Shown: positions 27,507 to 35,877 of the stretch, one piece after another
Position numbering within the stretch: the first letter of the stretch is position 1
How the letters are laid out: each line of letters starts with the position of its first letter
From: Rhodanobacter lindaniclasticus
Lineage (GTDB): Bacteria; Pseudomonadota; Gammaproteobacteria; Xanthomonadales; Rhodanobacteraceae
Assembly: GCF_004799035.1 (NCBI RefSeq)
Contig: NZ_MWIO01000032.1
Coordinates: forward strand, 1 to 64,000
Length of the DNA: 64,000 bases
Reading direction: 5' to 3'
Notes under the pieces: generated by a model
Seen by the model: only the letters and a program-made list of their open reading frames with translations
Databases searched by the model: none
Told to the model about the DNA's origin: nothing
Made by a program: the position numbers and the translations under genes

Positions 27507-27980
27507 TCAACGATCGCGGAGGTCCGGCGTCGCCACGCCCAGCGAACGGCAATGGCCTTCGTACTCCGCCCATTGGCTGCTGGCCGATGCACGTCCAGTC
27601 ACCACGCCGCCGGGGCCGAGGAACTCGACCGTGCCCATCACGATCACCAGCGCCAGCATCGGCTCATCGCCGACGACCTTCCACCAGTCGGTGTTGCCCG
27701 GCGGCTCGTAGACGTAATCGCCGGGGCCGATCAGCTCGCCGGTGCACAGCTTGCGCGTACCGCTGAGGTTGTAGGCATGGATCTCGCCGGTGTGGCGATG
27801 CAGCGGCATCACCACGCCCGGCTCCATGCGCAGCAGCTCGACGAAGCCGCGGTCGTCGGCGAAGAAACGCAGCGGACTGGACGATTTGCCGGGCGTGGAG
27901 GAAGGCACCCAGTGCCGCGCGGTGGCGGTGCTGAAGCGGGCGGGCAGGTAGTCGTGCAGGCGTGGAGAGGGCGTGGTCAT
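27507..27980 (-). CDS. cupin-domain dioxygenase-like protein
   Basis: A 157-residue single-domain cupin resembling the ChrR-cupin/2,4'-dihydroxyacetophenone dioxygenase group. The metal-binding motif is PLHRHTGEIHAYNLSG (H-x-H-x3-E), followed by CTGELIGPGDYVYEPPGNTD. These features predict a mononuclear metal site, but the substrate is unknown. The stop of the MBL gene lies ten bases upstream of its start at 27978-27980, so the two are probably co-transcribed. Together with the MocR regulator this suggests a small catabolic or detoxification unit. Confidence 0.85.
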   Translation of the reverse strand: MTTPSPRLHDYLPARFSTATARHWVPSSTPGKSSSPLRFFADDRGFVELLRMEPGVVMPLHRHTGEIHAYNLSGTRKLCTGELIGPGDYVYEPPGNTDWWKVVGDEPMLALVIVMGTVEFLGPGGVVTGRASASSQWAEYEGHCRSLGVATPDLRDR

Positions 27981-27989
27981 GGGCGCGGC

Positions 27990-28787
27990 TCAGGCGGCGA
28001 TGGCGGAAAGGTAGAGTTCGAACGAGGCGTCGACCGCGGCGCGGCCGCCGCCGATGATGTTGCGGCCCCAGGTGAAGCCGTAGACATCCTCGAACGCGTA
28101 GCCGGCCAGGCGCGCCTGCATGCCGCGCACCGCGTCGGGCGGCATCGGCGTGAAGTTGGGATAGCTGCGCATGAACGAAACGTGGCGACGGTTGCTGACC
28201 ACGTGCGGGGCGTCGCCGGAGAACAGCGCGCCGCCGGGTCGCGGCCCGTCCTTCCAGTGCAGCACGGTGCTGCCGGGGAAGTGGCCGCCGCTGTTGATGA
28301 GGGTCACCGCGTCGGACAGGCGGTGCTTGTCGCCGCGCCAGAACTGCACGTTCGGCGAGGGCCGGCGCACCCACTCGCGGTCCGCCTCGTGCAGCAGGAT
28401 CGGCACGTTGCCAAGCGCCTCGCTCCACTCCAGCATCGAAGCGTAGAAATGCGGATGCGAGATCGCGATCAGGTCCACGCCGCCGCGCGCCTGCAGCGCG
28501 GCGACCGCTTCGTCGGTGACCAGGCTCAAGGCTTCCCACAGGATGTTGCCCGCGTCGGTGGGCAGGTACAGCGCGCGCTGGTTGATCGCGAAGGTCGGCG
28601 TCAGCCCGATGCCGAGCACGCCGGCTTCATCCTGCAGGCGCAGCGCGTGGGTGGTTTTCAGCGCCTCGTGCGTCGTCCAGGTCTGGCCGCCTGCGCCGAC
28701 GTACTGGCGCTCGTCCTCGCAGACGGCGCAATGCGCGGGAGTGTTCGGGTACTGGGTGCCGCAGGTTTCGCAGATGGCTTTCGTCAT
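27990..28787 (-). CDS. MBL-fold hydrolase with N-terminal zinc ribbon
   Basis: A 265-residue protein. Residues 6-23 form a zinc ribbon (C6-x2-C9 and C20-x2-C23). The metallo-beta-lactamase fold follows, but its first metal motif reads SHPHFYASM: His111 and His113 are present, while the Asp and His of the usual HxHxDH are replaced by Tyr115 and Ala116. Later metal residues remain (INSGGHFPGST and FSGDAPHV). A one-metal or altered centre is likely. GAGG seven bases before the ATG at 28787 supports the start. It is the first gene of the MBL-cupin pair and is divergent from the MocR gene. Confidence 0.88.
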   Translation of the reverse strand: MTKAICETCGTQYPNTPAHCAVCEDERQYVGAGGQTWTTHEALKTTHALRLQDEAGVLGIGLTPTFAINQRALYLPTDAGNILWEALSLVTDEAVAALQARGGVDLIAISHPHFYASMLEWSEALGNVPILLHEADREWVRRPSPNVQFWRGDKHRLSDAVTLINSGGHFPGSTVLHWKDGPRPGGALFSGDAPHVVSNRRHVSFMRSYPNFTPMPPDAVRGMQARLAGYAFEDVYGFTWGRNIIGGGRAAVDASFELYLSAIAA

Positions 28788-28799
28788 GGTCTGGCCTCG

Positions 28800-28873
28800 C
28801 GTAGGGCGGGCATTGCCCGCCAGCTTTCCGGGATGCGTGATGGTCGGGAACGGCGGACGGCGCCCGCCCTACG
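28800..28873. repeat. GTAGGGCGGGC-type palindrome in a divergent promoter region
   Basis: Left arm CGTAGGGCGGGC (28800-28811) and right arm GCCCGCCCTACG (28862-28873) are exact reverse complements. It begins 13 bases upstream of the MBL start, so it sits in that gene's leader, an unusual place for an element otherwise found at gene ends. Confidence 0.88.
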
Positions 28874-28928
28874 GTGCAGACTCTAGGCATAATCTGGACC
28901 CTTGATTGATCCATTCGGGAGAGATTCG

Positions 28929-30362
28929 ATGGAACCAGTTTTCCCGTTCCCCGTGCAGCTGCCGCGCGGCGCAGGCACGCTCACGCAGGCGCTGCACCAG
29001 CAATTGCGCGCGGCGATCCTGGACGGCCGCCTGCCGCCGCACGCCGCACTGCCCGCCACGCGCAAGGTGGCCGAGGCCCTGGGCGTGGCGCGCAATACGG
29101 TGGTTGCCGCCTACGACCTGCTGATTGCCGAGGGCTACCTGGTGCCGCGTCAAGGCGCCCGGCCGCAGGTCGCCGAATTCGCGCGGCGCCGGTCGAAGCC
29201 GGCGCGCGCGGGCGTGGACGAATCGCGTTTTGCGCCGGCGTGGCGCACGCCGTTCCTGCAGCCGTCGCCGGCGCGCAGCCTGCCCGAACGCAATTTCCGT
29301 CTGGGCATTCCCGATCATCGCCATTTCCCGCACGAGGTCTGGCGTCGGCTGATGGCGCAGACGCTGCGCAGGAGCGCGCGCGAACCGTTCGCCTATGCGC
29401 CGTCACAAGGCATCCCCGCATTGCGCGAGGCGATCGCGCAGCACGTGGCGTTTGCCCGCGCCGTGGCCTGCGGCGCCGACGACGTGATCGTCACCTCCGG
29501 CGCACAACAGGCGTTCGACCTGATCGCCCGCCTGCTGGTCACGCCGGGTCAGACGAAGGTGGCGGTGGAGGAGCCGGGCTACCCGCCGGTGCGCGCCGCG
29601 TTTGCCGCCGCCGGCGCGCAACTGGTGCCGCTGCCGGTCGACGACGAAGGCCTGTGCGTCGAGCGCCTGCCCGAGGATGTGCGCATCATCAGCGTCACGC
29701 CTTCGCACCAGTCGCCCACCGGCGTGGCGATGTCGCTGCGTCGCCGCGCTGACTTGCTCGACTTCGCGCGCCGCCACCGCGCGGTGATCGTGGAGGACGA
29801 TTACGACGGCGAGTTCCGCTTCGGCGGCCGTCCGCTGGATGCCTTGCAGACGCTGGATGGCGACGCGCTGGTGTTCTACGTCGGCACCTTCTCCAAGAGC
29901 ATGTTCCCCTCGCTGCGCAAGGGCTTCGTGGTGGCGCCGGCGTGGGCGCGCAGCGGGCTGGTCACGGTCAAGCACTGCGTCGACTCGCATTGCGACGGCA
30001 TCACCCAGGCCGCGCTGGCCGCCTTCATCCGCGACGGCCACCTCGCGCGGCACGTGCGCCACATGCGGCCGATCTACGCCGAGCGCCGCGCGGCGCTGCT
30101 CGACGGGCTGCAGCACCTGCTCGGCCGCTGGCTGCAACCGATTCCTTCCGAAGCGGGCCTGCACCTGGCCGCACGATTCCGCGACCCCGCGCGGGCGGCC
30201 CGGCTCATGCCGACCATCCTGCGCTACGCCGCCGGCGCCGAATCCACCGCCGATTACGCGATGACGCGCACGATCGAGCCGGCGGTGACGTTTGGTTATG
30301 GCGTGATCGACCCGCACGCCATCACCAAGGCGTTCGCCCAGCTGTGCCGCGCTATGACCTGA
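28929..30362 (+). CDS. MocR-family regulator (GntR wHTH fused to aminotransferase fold)
   Basis: A 477-residue regulator. An N-terminal GntR-type winged helix (LTQALHQQLRAAILDGRLPP and LGVARNTVVAAYDLLIAEGY) is joined to a fold-type I aminotransferase domain. The PLP lysine is in YVGTFSKSMFPSLRKGF and the substrate-side Asp in VEDDYDGEFRF. Such proteins sense PLP or amino-acid derivatives (PdxR, GabR, TauR). GGGAGAG precedes the ATG at 28929. A candidate -10 CATAAT lies at 28888-28893. The likely target is the divergent MBL-cupin pair, since MocR regulators usually control the neighbouring divergent gene. Confidence 0.9.
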   Translation: MEPVFPFPVQLPRGAGTLTQALHQQLRAAILDGRLPPHAALPATRKVAEALGVARNTVVAAYDLLIAEGYLVPRQGARPQVAEFARRRSKPARAGVDESRFAPAWRTPFLQPSPARSLPERNFRLGIPDHRHFPHEVWRRLMAQTLRRSAREPFAYAPSQGIPALREAIAQHVAFARAVACGADDVIVTSGAQQAFDLIARLLVTPGQTKVAVEEPGYPPVRAAFAAAGAQLVPLPVDDEGLCVERLPEDVRIISVTPSHQSPTGVAMSLRRRADLLDFARRHRAVIVEDDYDGEFRFGGRPLDALQTLDGDALVFYVGTFSKSMFPSLRKGFVVAPAWARSGLVTVKHCVDSHCDGITQAALAAFIRDGHLARHVRHMRPIYAERRAALLDGLQHLLGRWLQPIPSEAGLHLAARFRDPARAARLMPTILRYAAGAESTADYAMTRTIEPAVTFGYGVIDPHAITKAFAQLCRAMT

Positions 30363-30474
30363 ATCGCTTGCGGCCACCGGAGTGGCCGTGCATGATCCCG
30401 CAGCACGCGTCGGCGGGGACCGATCGAGGCGGTTTTTCGCCGCGACAGGCTGGCGAGGGAACAGGGGAAAGGGA

Positions 30475-30909
30475 ATGGGAAGCAGGATGTTGGCGATGGT
30501 GGCTGCCGCGCTGCTTGGCGGTTGTGCCACGGGGTATCACTCCGACAAGGGGGTGATCCGCGGTTACACCGGCGGTTACTGGGAGCAGCCCGGCCCCGGC
30601 GAACTGCTCAAGGTGGGTTTCTCCGGCAACGGTTACATCGACCGCGACACCACCCATGCCTATCTGATGTATCGCTGTGCCGAACTGGCATTGCAGCGGC
30701 ACAAGCCGTACTTCCGCCTGTACGAATCGCTGCCGGACGCGATCCGCGACCGCCCCAGCATGGACCTCACGGTAGGTCGGGTGGCGGGCGCCATGGGCGA
30801 CTGGGTGTTCGTGCTGTTCGACCAGGATTACTCCGCCGGCGACCTCGATGCGGACGGGGTCGAGAAGCGCTACGCCTCTTATATCCATGCGCAAGGAGGC
30901 CAACGATGA
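30475..30909 (+). CDS. lipoprotein, CC0125/CC1285-like family
   Basis: A 144-residue lipoprotein. The lipobox AALLGGC lies near residue 18, after a short hydrophobic signal. The mature part begins with the family pattern VIRGYTGGYWEQPGPGELLK, then VGFSGNGYIDRDTTHAYLMY and RCAELAL, which matches the uncharacterised CC0125/CC1285 lipoprotein family as I remember it. GGGGAAAGGG upstream supports the ATG at 30475; an ATG at 30487 is an alternative. Its stop overlaps the start of the next lipoprotein (ATGA). The role is unknown. Confidence 0.82.
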   Translation: MGSRMLAMVAAALLGGCATGYHSDKGVIRGYTGGYWEQPGPGELLKVGFSGNGYIDRDTTHAYLMYRCAELALQRHKPYFRLYESLPDAIRDRPSMDLTVGRVAGAMGDWVFVLFDQDYSAGDLDADGVEKRYASYIHAQGGQR

Positions 30910-31358
30910 GTGCCGGTCGCTTCAGCCGCCGGCTGCTGCCCGCCGTGGCCGCTGCCCTTCTTGGCGGCTGCGCGGGGCTGCCGATGTACCAGCCGGCGGC
31001 CGGCCAGCCGCTGGCCACGATCAAGCTGTCGCCGAATCTGGCGAGTCAGGCGATGCCGCTGAGTTTCTGCGATGGTCGCCGGTGCTACGACCTCAAGAGC
31101 AGCCACGGCGAGCTGCAGGTGCCGACGGGCGAGCGCCTGATGCTTTTCAAGGTGCTGGTGGCCAGCGGCTACCAGCGGATGTATTCGTGTTCGCCCGACC
31201 TGACCTTCGTGCCCTATCCGGGCGTGGTCTATTACGCGGACTTTGCGTTGCGCGCGGAGCACTGCGTGCTGGGCCTGTATCGCGAGGCGCCGGCCAGCCG
31301 CGTGGGCATCCTGTTCGAGCCGACCGTGCGCGCGGTGCCGCACAAGCACGCCGGCTGA
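30906..31358 (+). CDS. lipoprotein of unknown function
   Basis: A 150-residue lipoprotein. The signal ends in the lipobox AALLGGC, nearly the same as in the gene before it (AALLGGCATG and AALLGGCAGL), so the two probably share a targeting route. The mature part has four cysteines (SFCDGRRCYDL, MYSCSPDL and AEHCVLGL), suggesting disulfides. No family is recognised. The start lies in the ATGA overlap with the preceding gene, indicating coupled synthesis and perhaps a complex. A secreted protein gene follows 76 bp later. Confidence 0.78.
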   Translation: MSAGRFSRRLLPAVAAALLGGCAGLPMYQPAAGQPLATIKLSPNLASQAMPLSFCDGRRCYDLKSSHGELQVPTGERLMLFKVLVASGYQRMYSCSPDLTFVPYPGVVYYADFALRAEHCVLGLYREAPASRVGILFEPTVRAVPHKHAG

Positions 31359-31434
31359 ACCGCCGGGGGCACCGGCCGTGTACGCGCCGCGCGGGCAGGC
31401 GATACTGGCCGCCCTTGTCGACCGGAACCGCACC

Positions 31435-32190
31435 ATGACCTCACGCGTGATCCTGGCGGCGCTGCTCGCCGCGCTGACCTTGCCGGCGCCGGCCCGGGCC
31501 GATGCCGTGTCGGACCTGCGCGCCACGCTGGTCAAGCTGCAGCCGGCGCAGCCGCTGCTGGCCACGGCGCGCGTCAGCAGCACGGTGAAGAAGGAAGACG
31601 GCAAGACCGAGCGCGCGCAGTTGCAGCTGGGCGTGCGCAGCGGCACCGATGGCCTGGAGCTGCATTTTCCGCCGGAGCTGCTGCAACGTGCCGCGGCCGA
31701 GGCGGCGGTGAACGCGAAGAACAAGGATGCGCCGACGCCGGTGCAGGACCTGCTCGGCCAGTTGAGCCCGGTCAACGTGCAGCCGATGGTGAACTACGCG
31801 CCGGTACTGCTGCGCCAGCTCGACGGCGCGACCCTGGCCAGCCAGCGCGACGACACCCGCGACGGCAAGCCGGCGCGCCTGCTGGTGTTCGACGTGCCGA
31901 TGCCGCCGTCAGCGAACAAGGAGATGTCGGTCAAGAAGTACGTCGGCCAGCTCAGTGTGTGGCTGGGCGCCGACGGCGTGCCGGTGGCGGTGCGCAACAT
32001 GCTGGCGATCAAGGGACGCAAGCTGCTCATCAGCATCGAATTCGGCACCACCACCGAGTACGCGTTGCGGCAGATCGGCACGCGCCTGCTGGCGGTGTCG
32101 CGGCGTACCGAGGAAAGCCATTCGATGTTCGGCCACGATGGCAGCAGCGTGACCGAGGCGGTGCTGGCGCCGACGGTCCCGGGCCGCTAA
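31435..32190 (+). CDS. secreted protein of unknown function
   Basis: A 251-residue exported protein. The signal peptide runs to about residue 22 (LLAALTLPAPARADA). The rest is mostly beta-strand-like with alternating charged residues, including STVKKEDGKTERAQLQLGV and VKKYVGQLSVWLGADGVPV, somewhat like proteins that handle outer-membrane lipids. No family can be named. The ribosome-binding site is weak (GGAA nine bases before the ATG at 31435). It closes a plus-strand run of three envelope genes and converges on the five-gene envelope operon. Confidence 0.78.
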   Translation: MTSRVILAALLAALTLPAPARADAVSDLRATLVKLQPAQPLLATARVSSTVKKEDGKTERAQLQLGVRSGTDGLELHFPPELLQRAAAEAAVNAKNKDAPTPVQDLLGQLSPVNVQPMVNYAPVLLRQLDGATLASQRDDTRDGKPARLLVFDVPMPPSANKEMSVKKYVGQLSVWLGADGVPVAVRNMLAIKGRKLLISIEFGTTTEYALRQIGTRLLAVSRRTEESHSMFGHDGSSVTEAVLAPTVPGR

Positions 32191-32225
32191 GCGGAGCCGG
32201 CCGCATCCCGGGAACCGCGCCGGGT

Positions 32226-32255
32226 CCGTCGGAGCCCGTCCGCGGGCTTCGACGG
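32226..32255. terminator. strong hairpin between convergent envelope genes
   Basis: CCGTCGGAGCCCG (32226-32238) pairs with CGGGCTTCGACGG (32243-32255), 13 bp with one G-T pair, around the tetraloop TCCG. It lies between the stops at 32190 and 32277 and could end transcription from both sides, though there is no T tract. Confidence 0.55.
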
Positions 32256-32276
32256 CGGCGCGCGTTTACCGCGGTC

Positions 32277-32933
32277 TTAGCGGTGCTTCTTCTTCGACAA
32301 TGCGTCGAGCAGCAGTCCCACGCCCGCGGCCGCCTGCTCGCCGCGATTGCTGCTGCCATCGCCGAGCAGGCCCAGCGAACCACCACGCAGTTGCTGGAAG
32401 TCCAGCGAATACTGGTTGCCCACGCGCACCTTCTGCTGGCCGGGGATGGGCTGCAGATCCTCCACCGGCAGGTCGGCTGCGAACACATTGCCGACCGGCG
32501 TCGACGCGACGCTGCGGCTGAAGATCCAGCTGGCCGTGCGGCTCGATCCCGGCGCGATGGTGAAGTTGCCCTTGACCCCGCTGCGGCTGATCACGGCGAT
32601 GCCGACGATGCGTTGCGGGTAACGCCAGTCGATGGAGTAGGTGTTGCCGTAGTTGTCGGTCATGGTCGCCGCGCCGCGCCACGGAAAGGCCAGCGTAATC
32701 GGCGAGGTGCCGGTGTTGCGGAAGCGCACGTTGAGGCGCAGGTAGTGGGTGCGATGCGACCGGTCCCACGATGGGCTGACCGAGGTCACCTCGGCCACGA
32801 ACGGGCCGGCATCGAAGCAGGACACGCCGGCACAGTCGGCCGCGTGGGCGGGAGCGCCTGGAATGGCCACGGCGAACAGCGTGGCCAGCGCGAGTGCGGG
32901 CAGACGGGTGGCGATGGCACGGACTCGGATCAT
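32277..32933 (-). CDS. secreted protein of unknown function (envelope operon, last gene)
   Basis: A 218-residue exported protein. The signal peptide ends at AIPGAPAHAADC. The mature region looks like an immunoglobulin-like beta fold, with the pattern THYLRLNVRFRNTGTSPITL seen in DUF4352-type and other extracellular domains, and the C-terminus is Gly/Ser-rich, ending in KKKHR. Two cysteines lie just after the cleavage site (CAGVSC). AGGAG eight bases before the ATG at 32933 is strong. It is the fifth and last gene of the minus-strand envelope operon. No named family is recognised. Confidence 0.8.
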   Translation of the reverse strand: MIRVRAIATRLPALALATLFAVAIPGAPAHAADCAGVSCFDAGPFVAEVTSVSPSWDRSHRTHYLRLNVRFRNTGTSPITLAFPWRGAATMTDNYGNTYSIDWRYPQRIVGIAVISRSGVKGNFTIAPGSSRTASWIFSRSVASTPVGNVFAADLPVEDLQPIPGQQKVRVGNQYSLDFQQLRGGSLGLLGDGSSNRGEQAAAGVGLLLDALSKKKHR

Positions 32934-32980
32934 GGTGGTGGCTCCTGGGCTGGTGGAGAAGTGGGAGGCGTACGGGCAGG

Positions 32981-33733
32981 TCAGTCCTTGATGGCCTTGA
33001 CGCGCGCCACGATGCTGCCGCTGCGGCTGTCGCGAAGGCTCCACGAGTCGACGTGTGCCACCACGGTTCCGCCGCCGGGGCCCGGCAACACCTTGCGGAT
33101 GTGCAAGGTGGCATCGAGCAGCAGCGAGTCGTTGCCGATCCTGTCGACGATCGCCTGCGCCTGGTCTTTTGGCACGCTCCAGCTCTGCGCGGTCAGCGCG
33201 TTGTCGAACTTGAGGTTCACGGTCTGGCCCTGCGCCTTGAAGGTGTAGACCGCGCCGGGCGAGAGCGCACCCACGGTGAACTCGCCGTAGGTGGGGTCGT
33301 AGCTGCTCAGGCCGGCCTGGAGGGTGAGTTGCAGCACGCCCACGCCGCGCACCGCGGCCAGGCCGGCCTCGAACTCGGCGCGCACGGCGGTGCGGCGCGC
33401 GGCCTTGTCGGCACCGGGTGCGTAGCGCACGCGTTGATCGTCCTCCACCCATTGGTCGACCGGCGGCGCGATGCCGGCCAGGTCGTAATAGAGGAACACC
33501 ATGGTGGCGTTGTCCGGGTCGTTCAGCGTGCTGCTGCGGCCGGCCAGGCCGCCGGCATCGGCGCCGGACGCCGCGGCGCGGACCGGTTGCGCCGGCGTTG
33601 CCGCGGCCGGTTCGCCCGTCGCCGTGGCGGCGGTCGGCGCCGCTGGCGACTTGCCGCAACCGCCCAGCAACAGCGCGGCCAGCGCGAGGCCGAGCGGAAT
33701 CGTGCGGGTGCGGGAGATCGGATTCATGCGCAT
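32981..33733 (-). CDS. lipoprotein of unknown function (envelope operon, gene 4)
   Basis: A 250-residue lipoprotein. The lipobox is ALLLGGC, followed by an Ala/Pro/Thr-rich tether of about 40 residues that would span part of the periplasm. The C-terminal domain includes YTFKAQGQTVNLKFDN, ATLHIRKVLPGPGGG and VAHVDSWSLRD. I recognise no family. GAGG nine bases before the ATG at 33733 favours this start over the ATG at 33727. It is 11 bp from the stop of the upstream gene and 47 bp from the next, so it is clearly in the operon. Confidence 0.8.
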   Translation of the reverse strand: MRMNPISRTRTIPLGLALAALLLGGCGKSPAAPTAATATGEPAAATPAQPVRAAASGADAGGLAGRSSTLNDPDNATMVFLYYDLAGIAPPVDQWVEDDQRVRYAPGADKAARRTAVRAEFEAGLAAVRGVGVLQLTLQAGLSSYDPTYGEFTVGALSPGAVYTFKAQGQTVNLKFDNALTAQSWSVPKDQAQAIVDRIGNDSLLLDATLHIRKVLPGPGGGTVVAHVDSWSLRDSRSGSIVARVKAIKD

Positions 33734-33744
33734 GGCCGCGTACC

Positions 33745-34722
33745 TCACAGTTGGGGCGCCTGGGCGTTCTTGCCCGCCTCGCGCACCTGCTGCGCGCGGC
33801 GTTCGGCATCCATCGCCTGCAGTCCCTGCTGGGTGTCGGTCAGTGCCTGGTAGCCACCGGCCTGGTCGACCACGCCGACCTGCAGGTACTGCGCCAGCGC
33901 CGGATTGCCGCGCAGCGGAACCACGTTGGCAGCCACCACCAGGCCGCAGTCCGCCGACAGGCTCACGCCGCTGTCCGGATCGGCGGCGCCGCGGCACTGG
34001 TTGAACAGCGGCGAGGTCTCGGTGATCAGGCGCCCCCGTGGGTCGTAGGCCCAGCGCAGCTGGTGGGTGTCGCCCTGGTCGTTGCGCTCGGTGGACGTGC
34101 CGTATTTCGCCAGCAGGGCCTGCTCGACGCTGTCCACGGTCGGATTGCGATCCTGCTCGAACCATTGCTCGCGGGCCACGCTGATGGCTTTTTCCTGGCC
34201 CGGCATGCCCATCGTGGCGACGAACCATTTCGACTGGCCCGGCTGCATGTCCTGGCGGACCGCATTCATGCCCCGCGCCATCGCATCACGCTCCATCTCC
34301 TGCACGATCTGGCGGCCGCTCTTGTGCACCCGCGGCTCGGCGAAGCGCGCGCTGAAGCCCTGGCGGAGGGTCTGCCCGAAGGTGTTGATCTCGAAGCCGC
34401 GACTGTTTTCCGGCTTGACCACCAGCAAGGGACCGCTGCACATCACCGCGTTGGCGGCCTGCTCGTAGCTCATGCCGGGACGCACGCCGACGATGTCGTC
34501 CACCGGCGTGCCGGGGGCGTTCGGCGCGGCATCGACCGGGCAGTCGACATCGCCTCGCGCGGCGGCGGCCACGTCCTCGGCCGATGCGTCATCGGACGGC
34601 GCCGCCGCCTGGGCCGCGGCACGGCCATTGCCTCCTGCGGTTGCCGTACCGGCCTTGTCCGCGCCGCAGGCGCAGAGCAGGCCGGCGATCAGCAGGAGAC
34701 CTGCAAGCTGACTGGTGTGCAT
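33745..34722 (-). CDS. lipoprotein of unknown function (envelope operon, gene 3)
   Basis: A 325-residue lipoprotein. The signal and lipobox (LLLIAGLLCAC) precede an Ala-rich acidic linker and a domain with PGTPVDDIVGVRPGMSYEQA. The last part of that segment resembles the helix that opens small outer-membrane-assembly SmpA/BamE folds (GMsxxeV). This is only a resemblance. The C-terminus is polar and alpha-helical (DAERRAQQVREAGKN). GAGG nine bases before the ATG at 34722 sets the start. It sits in the middle of the operon, 11 bp before gene 4. Confidence 0.78.
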   Translation of the reverse strand: MHTSQLAGLLLIAGLLCACGADKAGTATAGGNGRAAAQAAAPSDDASAEDVAAAARGDVDCPVDAAPNAPGTPVDDIVGVRPGMSYEQAANAVMCSGPLLVVKPENSRGFEINTFGQTLRQGFSARFAEPRVHKSGRQIVQEMERDAMARGMNAVRQDMQPGQSKWFVATMGMPGQEKAISVAREQWFEQDRNPTVDSVEQALLAKYGTSTERNDQGDTHQLRWAYDPRGRLITETSPLFNQCRGAADPDSGVSLSADCGLVVAANVVPLRGNPALAQYLQVGVVDQAGGYQALTDTQQGLQAMDAERRAQQVREAGKNAQAPQL

Positions 34723-34778
34723 GGTGCTGGTCCTCATCGAAGGGAAAGGAAGTGTCCGGCTTGTGCAGACCGGCGCGT

Positions 34779-35831
34779 TCACGCATCCGGCGGCGTGTCG
34801 TTGCCTGCGCCGCTGCCGTGCTCGCGCGCCATCTGCGCGGCGCGGGCCTGGGCCGCGCGCGCCTTCTGCTGCACGCGTTCCGCCTGCGTGCGCATCTGCG
34901 CTTCGAGAGCCGCCGGGTCGAGGTCGCGCGCGGTGTCGTTGAAGATCACCACCCAGCCGCTGGCGTAGACCACCAGGCCCATGCTGAAGGCGAGGAAATA
35001 CAGCACCAGCGAGGAGGCGCCCGCCGCCCGCAAGCCGGGCAGTGTGCCGAGCAGGCCACTGCCCATGCCGCCCAGGGCGCCGAGCATGGCGTTGCCGTAG
35101 CCGCCCGGCTGGCCGTAGCCGGCGTGGCCGATGTGGACCATCTGCTGCAGCGCGCCGGAGGTGGCAACGCCGAGCGAGACGATCAGCACGGCAAGCGCGA
35201 TCACGAACGCCGCCATCAGGTTGAGCAACACGCCGCGCAGGGCGGTGTCGAACAACCGCGAGCGAATCACCAGCATCGTGGTCGCGACGATGCCGAACAC
35301 CGAGCGCCCGTTGCAGGCAGCCACCGCCGCCAGCGGCACGGCGATGAACAGCAGTGCGTACAGCGCCACGCCCACCACCAGGGCCACGATCGGAAACACC
35401 ACATAGTTGAGCGGCGGCCCGATGCCGGGGATCTGGGTGACCAGGAACAGCGCGCCGGCGGCCAGCAGCAACACCAGCATCGCGAGGCACAGCAGCAGCA
35501 TCGCCAGCAGCACCTTGATCGCGGCGAAGAAGCCGCTGATCGCTGCGGCCGCGATGCCGGCGGGCCGCTGTCCGCGACCGGCCTGCAACTGACGCAGCGT
35601 CACGGCGCAGTAGCCGGCTTCGCCGACCAGCCAGGCGAACACCATCAGCAACAGGCCGAAGGTCGAGCCGACGCTGCCGGCGGCGAAGCCGGCCGTGGCC
35701 AGCGCCGTGAGCGCCAGCGCCAGGATTGCCGCCAGCGCGACCAGGGCAAGGTTGGCCGGGCTGCGCAAGGCCTCCAGTGCGGAGAGGAAACTGCCGGGTC
35801 CGGCAGCGCTTGCAGTGGTTGGCGTGGACAT
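34779..35831 (-). CDS. multi-spanning membrane protein (envelope operon, gene 2)
   Basis: A 350-residue inner-membrane protein with six or more hydrophobic segments (for example LALVALAAILALALTALATAG and VVFPIVALVVGVALYALLF) and a cytosolic, Arg/Ala/Gln-rich helical tail (MRTQAERVQQKARAAQARAA). GGYGNAMLGALGGMGSG is a glycine-rich loop. GAGG eight bases before the ATG at 35831 favours it over the GTG at 35840. No family is recognised. It precedes two lipoproteins and one secreted protein, so it may anchor them or act as their transporter; this is inference. Confidence 0.8.
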   Translation of the reverse strand: MSTPTTASAAGPGSFLSALEALRSPANLALVALAAILALALTALATAGFAAGSVGSTFGLLLMVFAWLVGEAGYCAVTLRQLQAGRGQRPAGIAAAAISGFFAAIKVLLAMLLLCLAMLVLLLAAGALFLVTQIPGIGPPLNYVVFPIVALVVGVALYALLFIAVPLAAVAACNGRSVFGIVATTMLVIRSRLFDTALRGVLLNLMAAFVIALAVLIVSLGVATSGALQQMVHIGHAGYGQPGGYGNAMLGALGGMGSGLLGTLPGLRAAGASSLVLYFLAFSMGLVVYASGWVVIFNDTARDLDPAALEAQMRTQAERVQQKARAAQARAAQMAREHGSGAGNDTPPDA

Positions 35832-35877
35832 CGGGATCACCTCGTGGCGGATGGACGTTCAACGGATACGACGGGGG

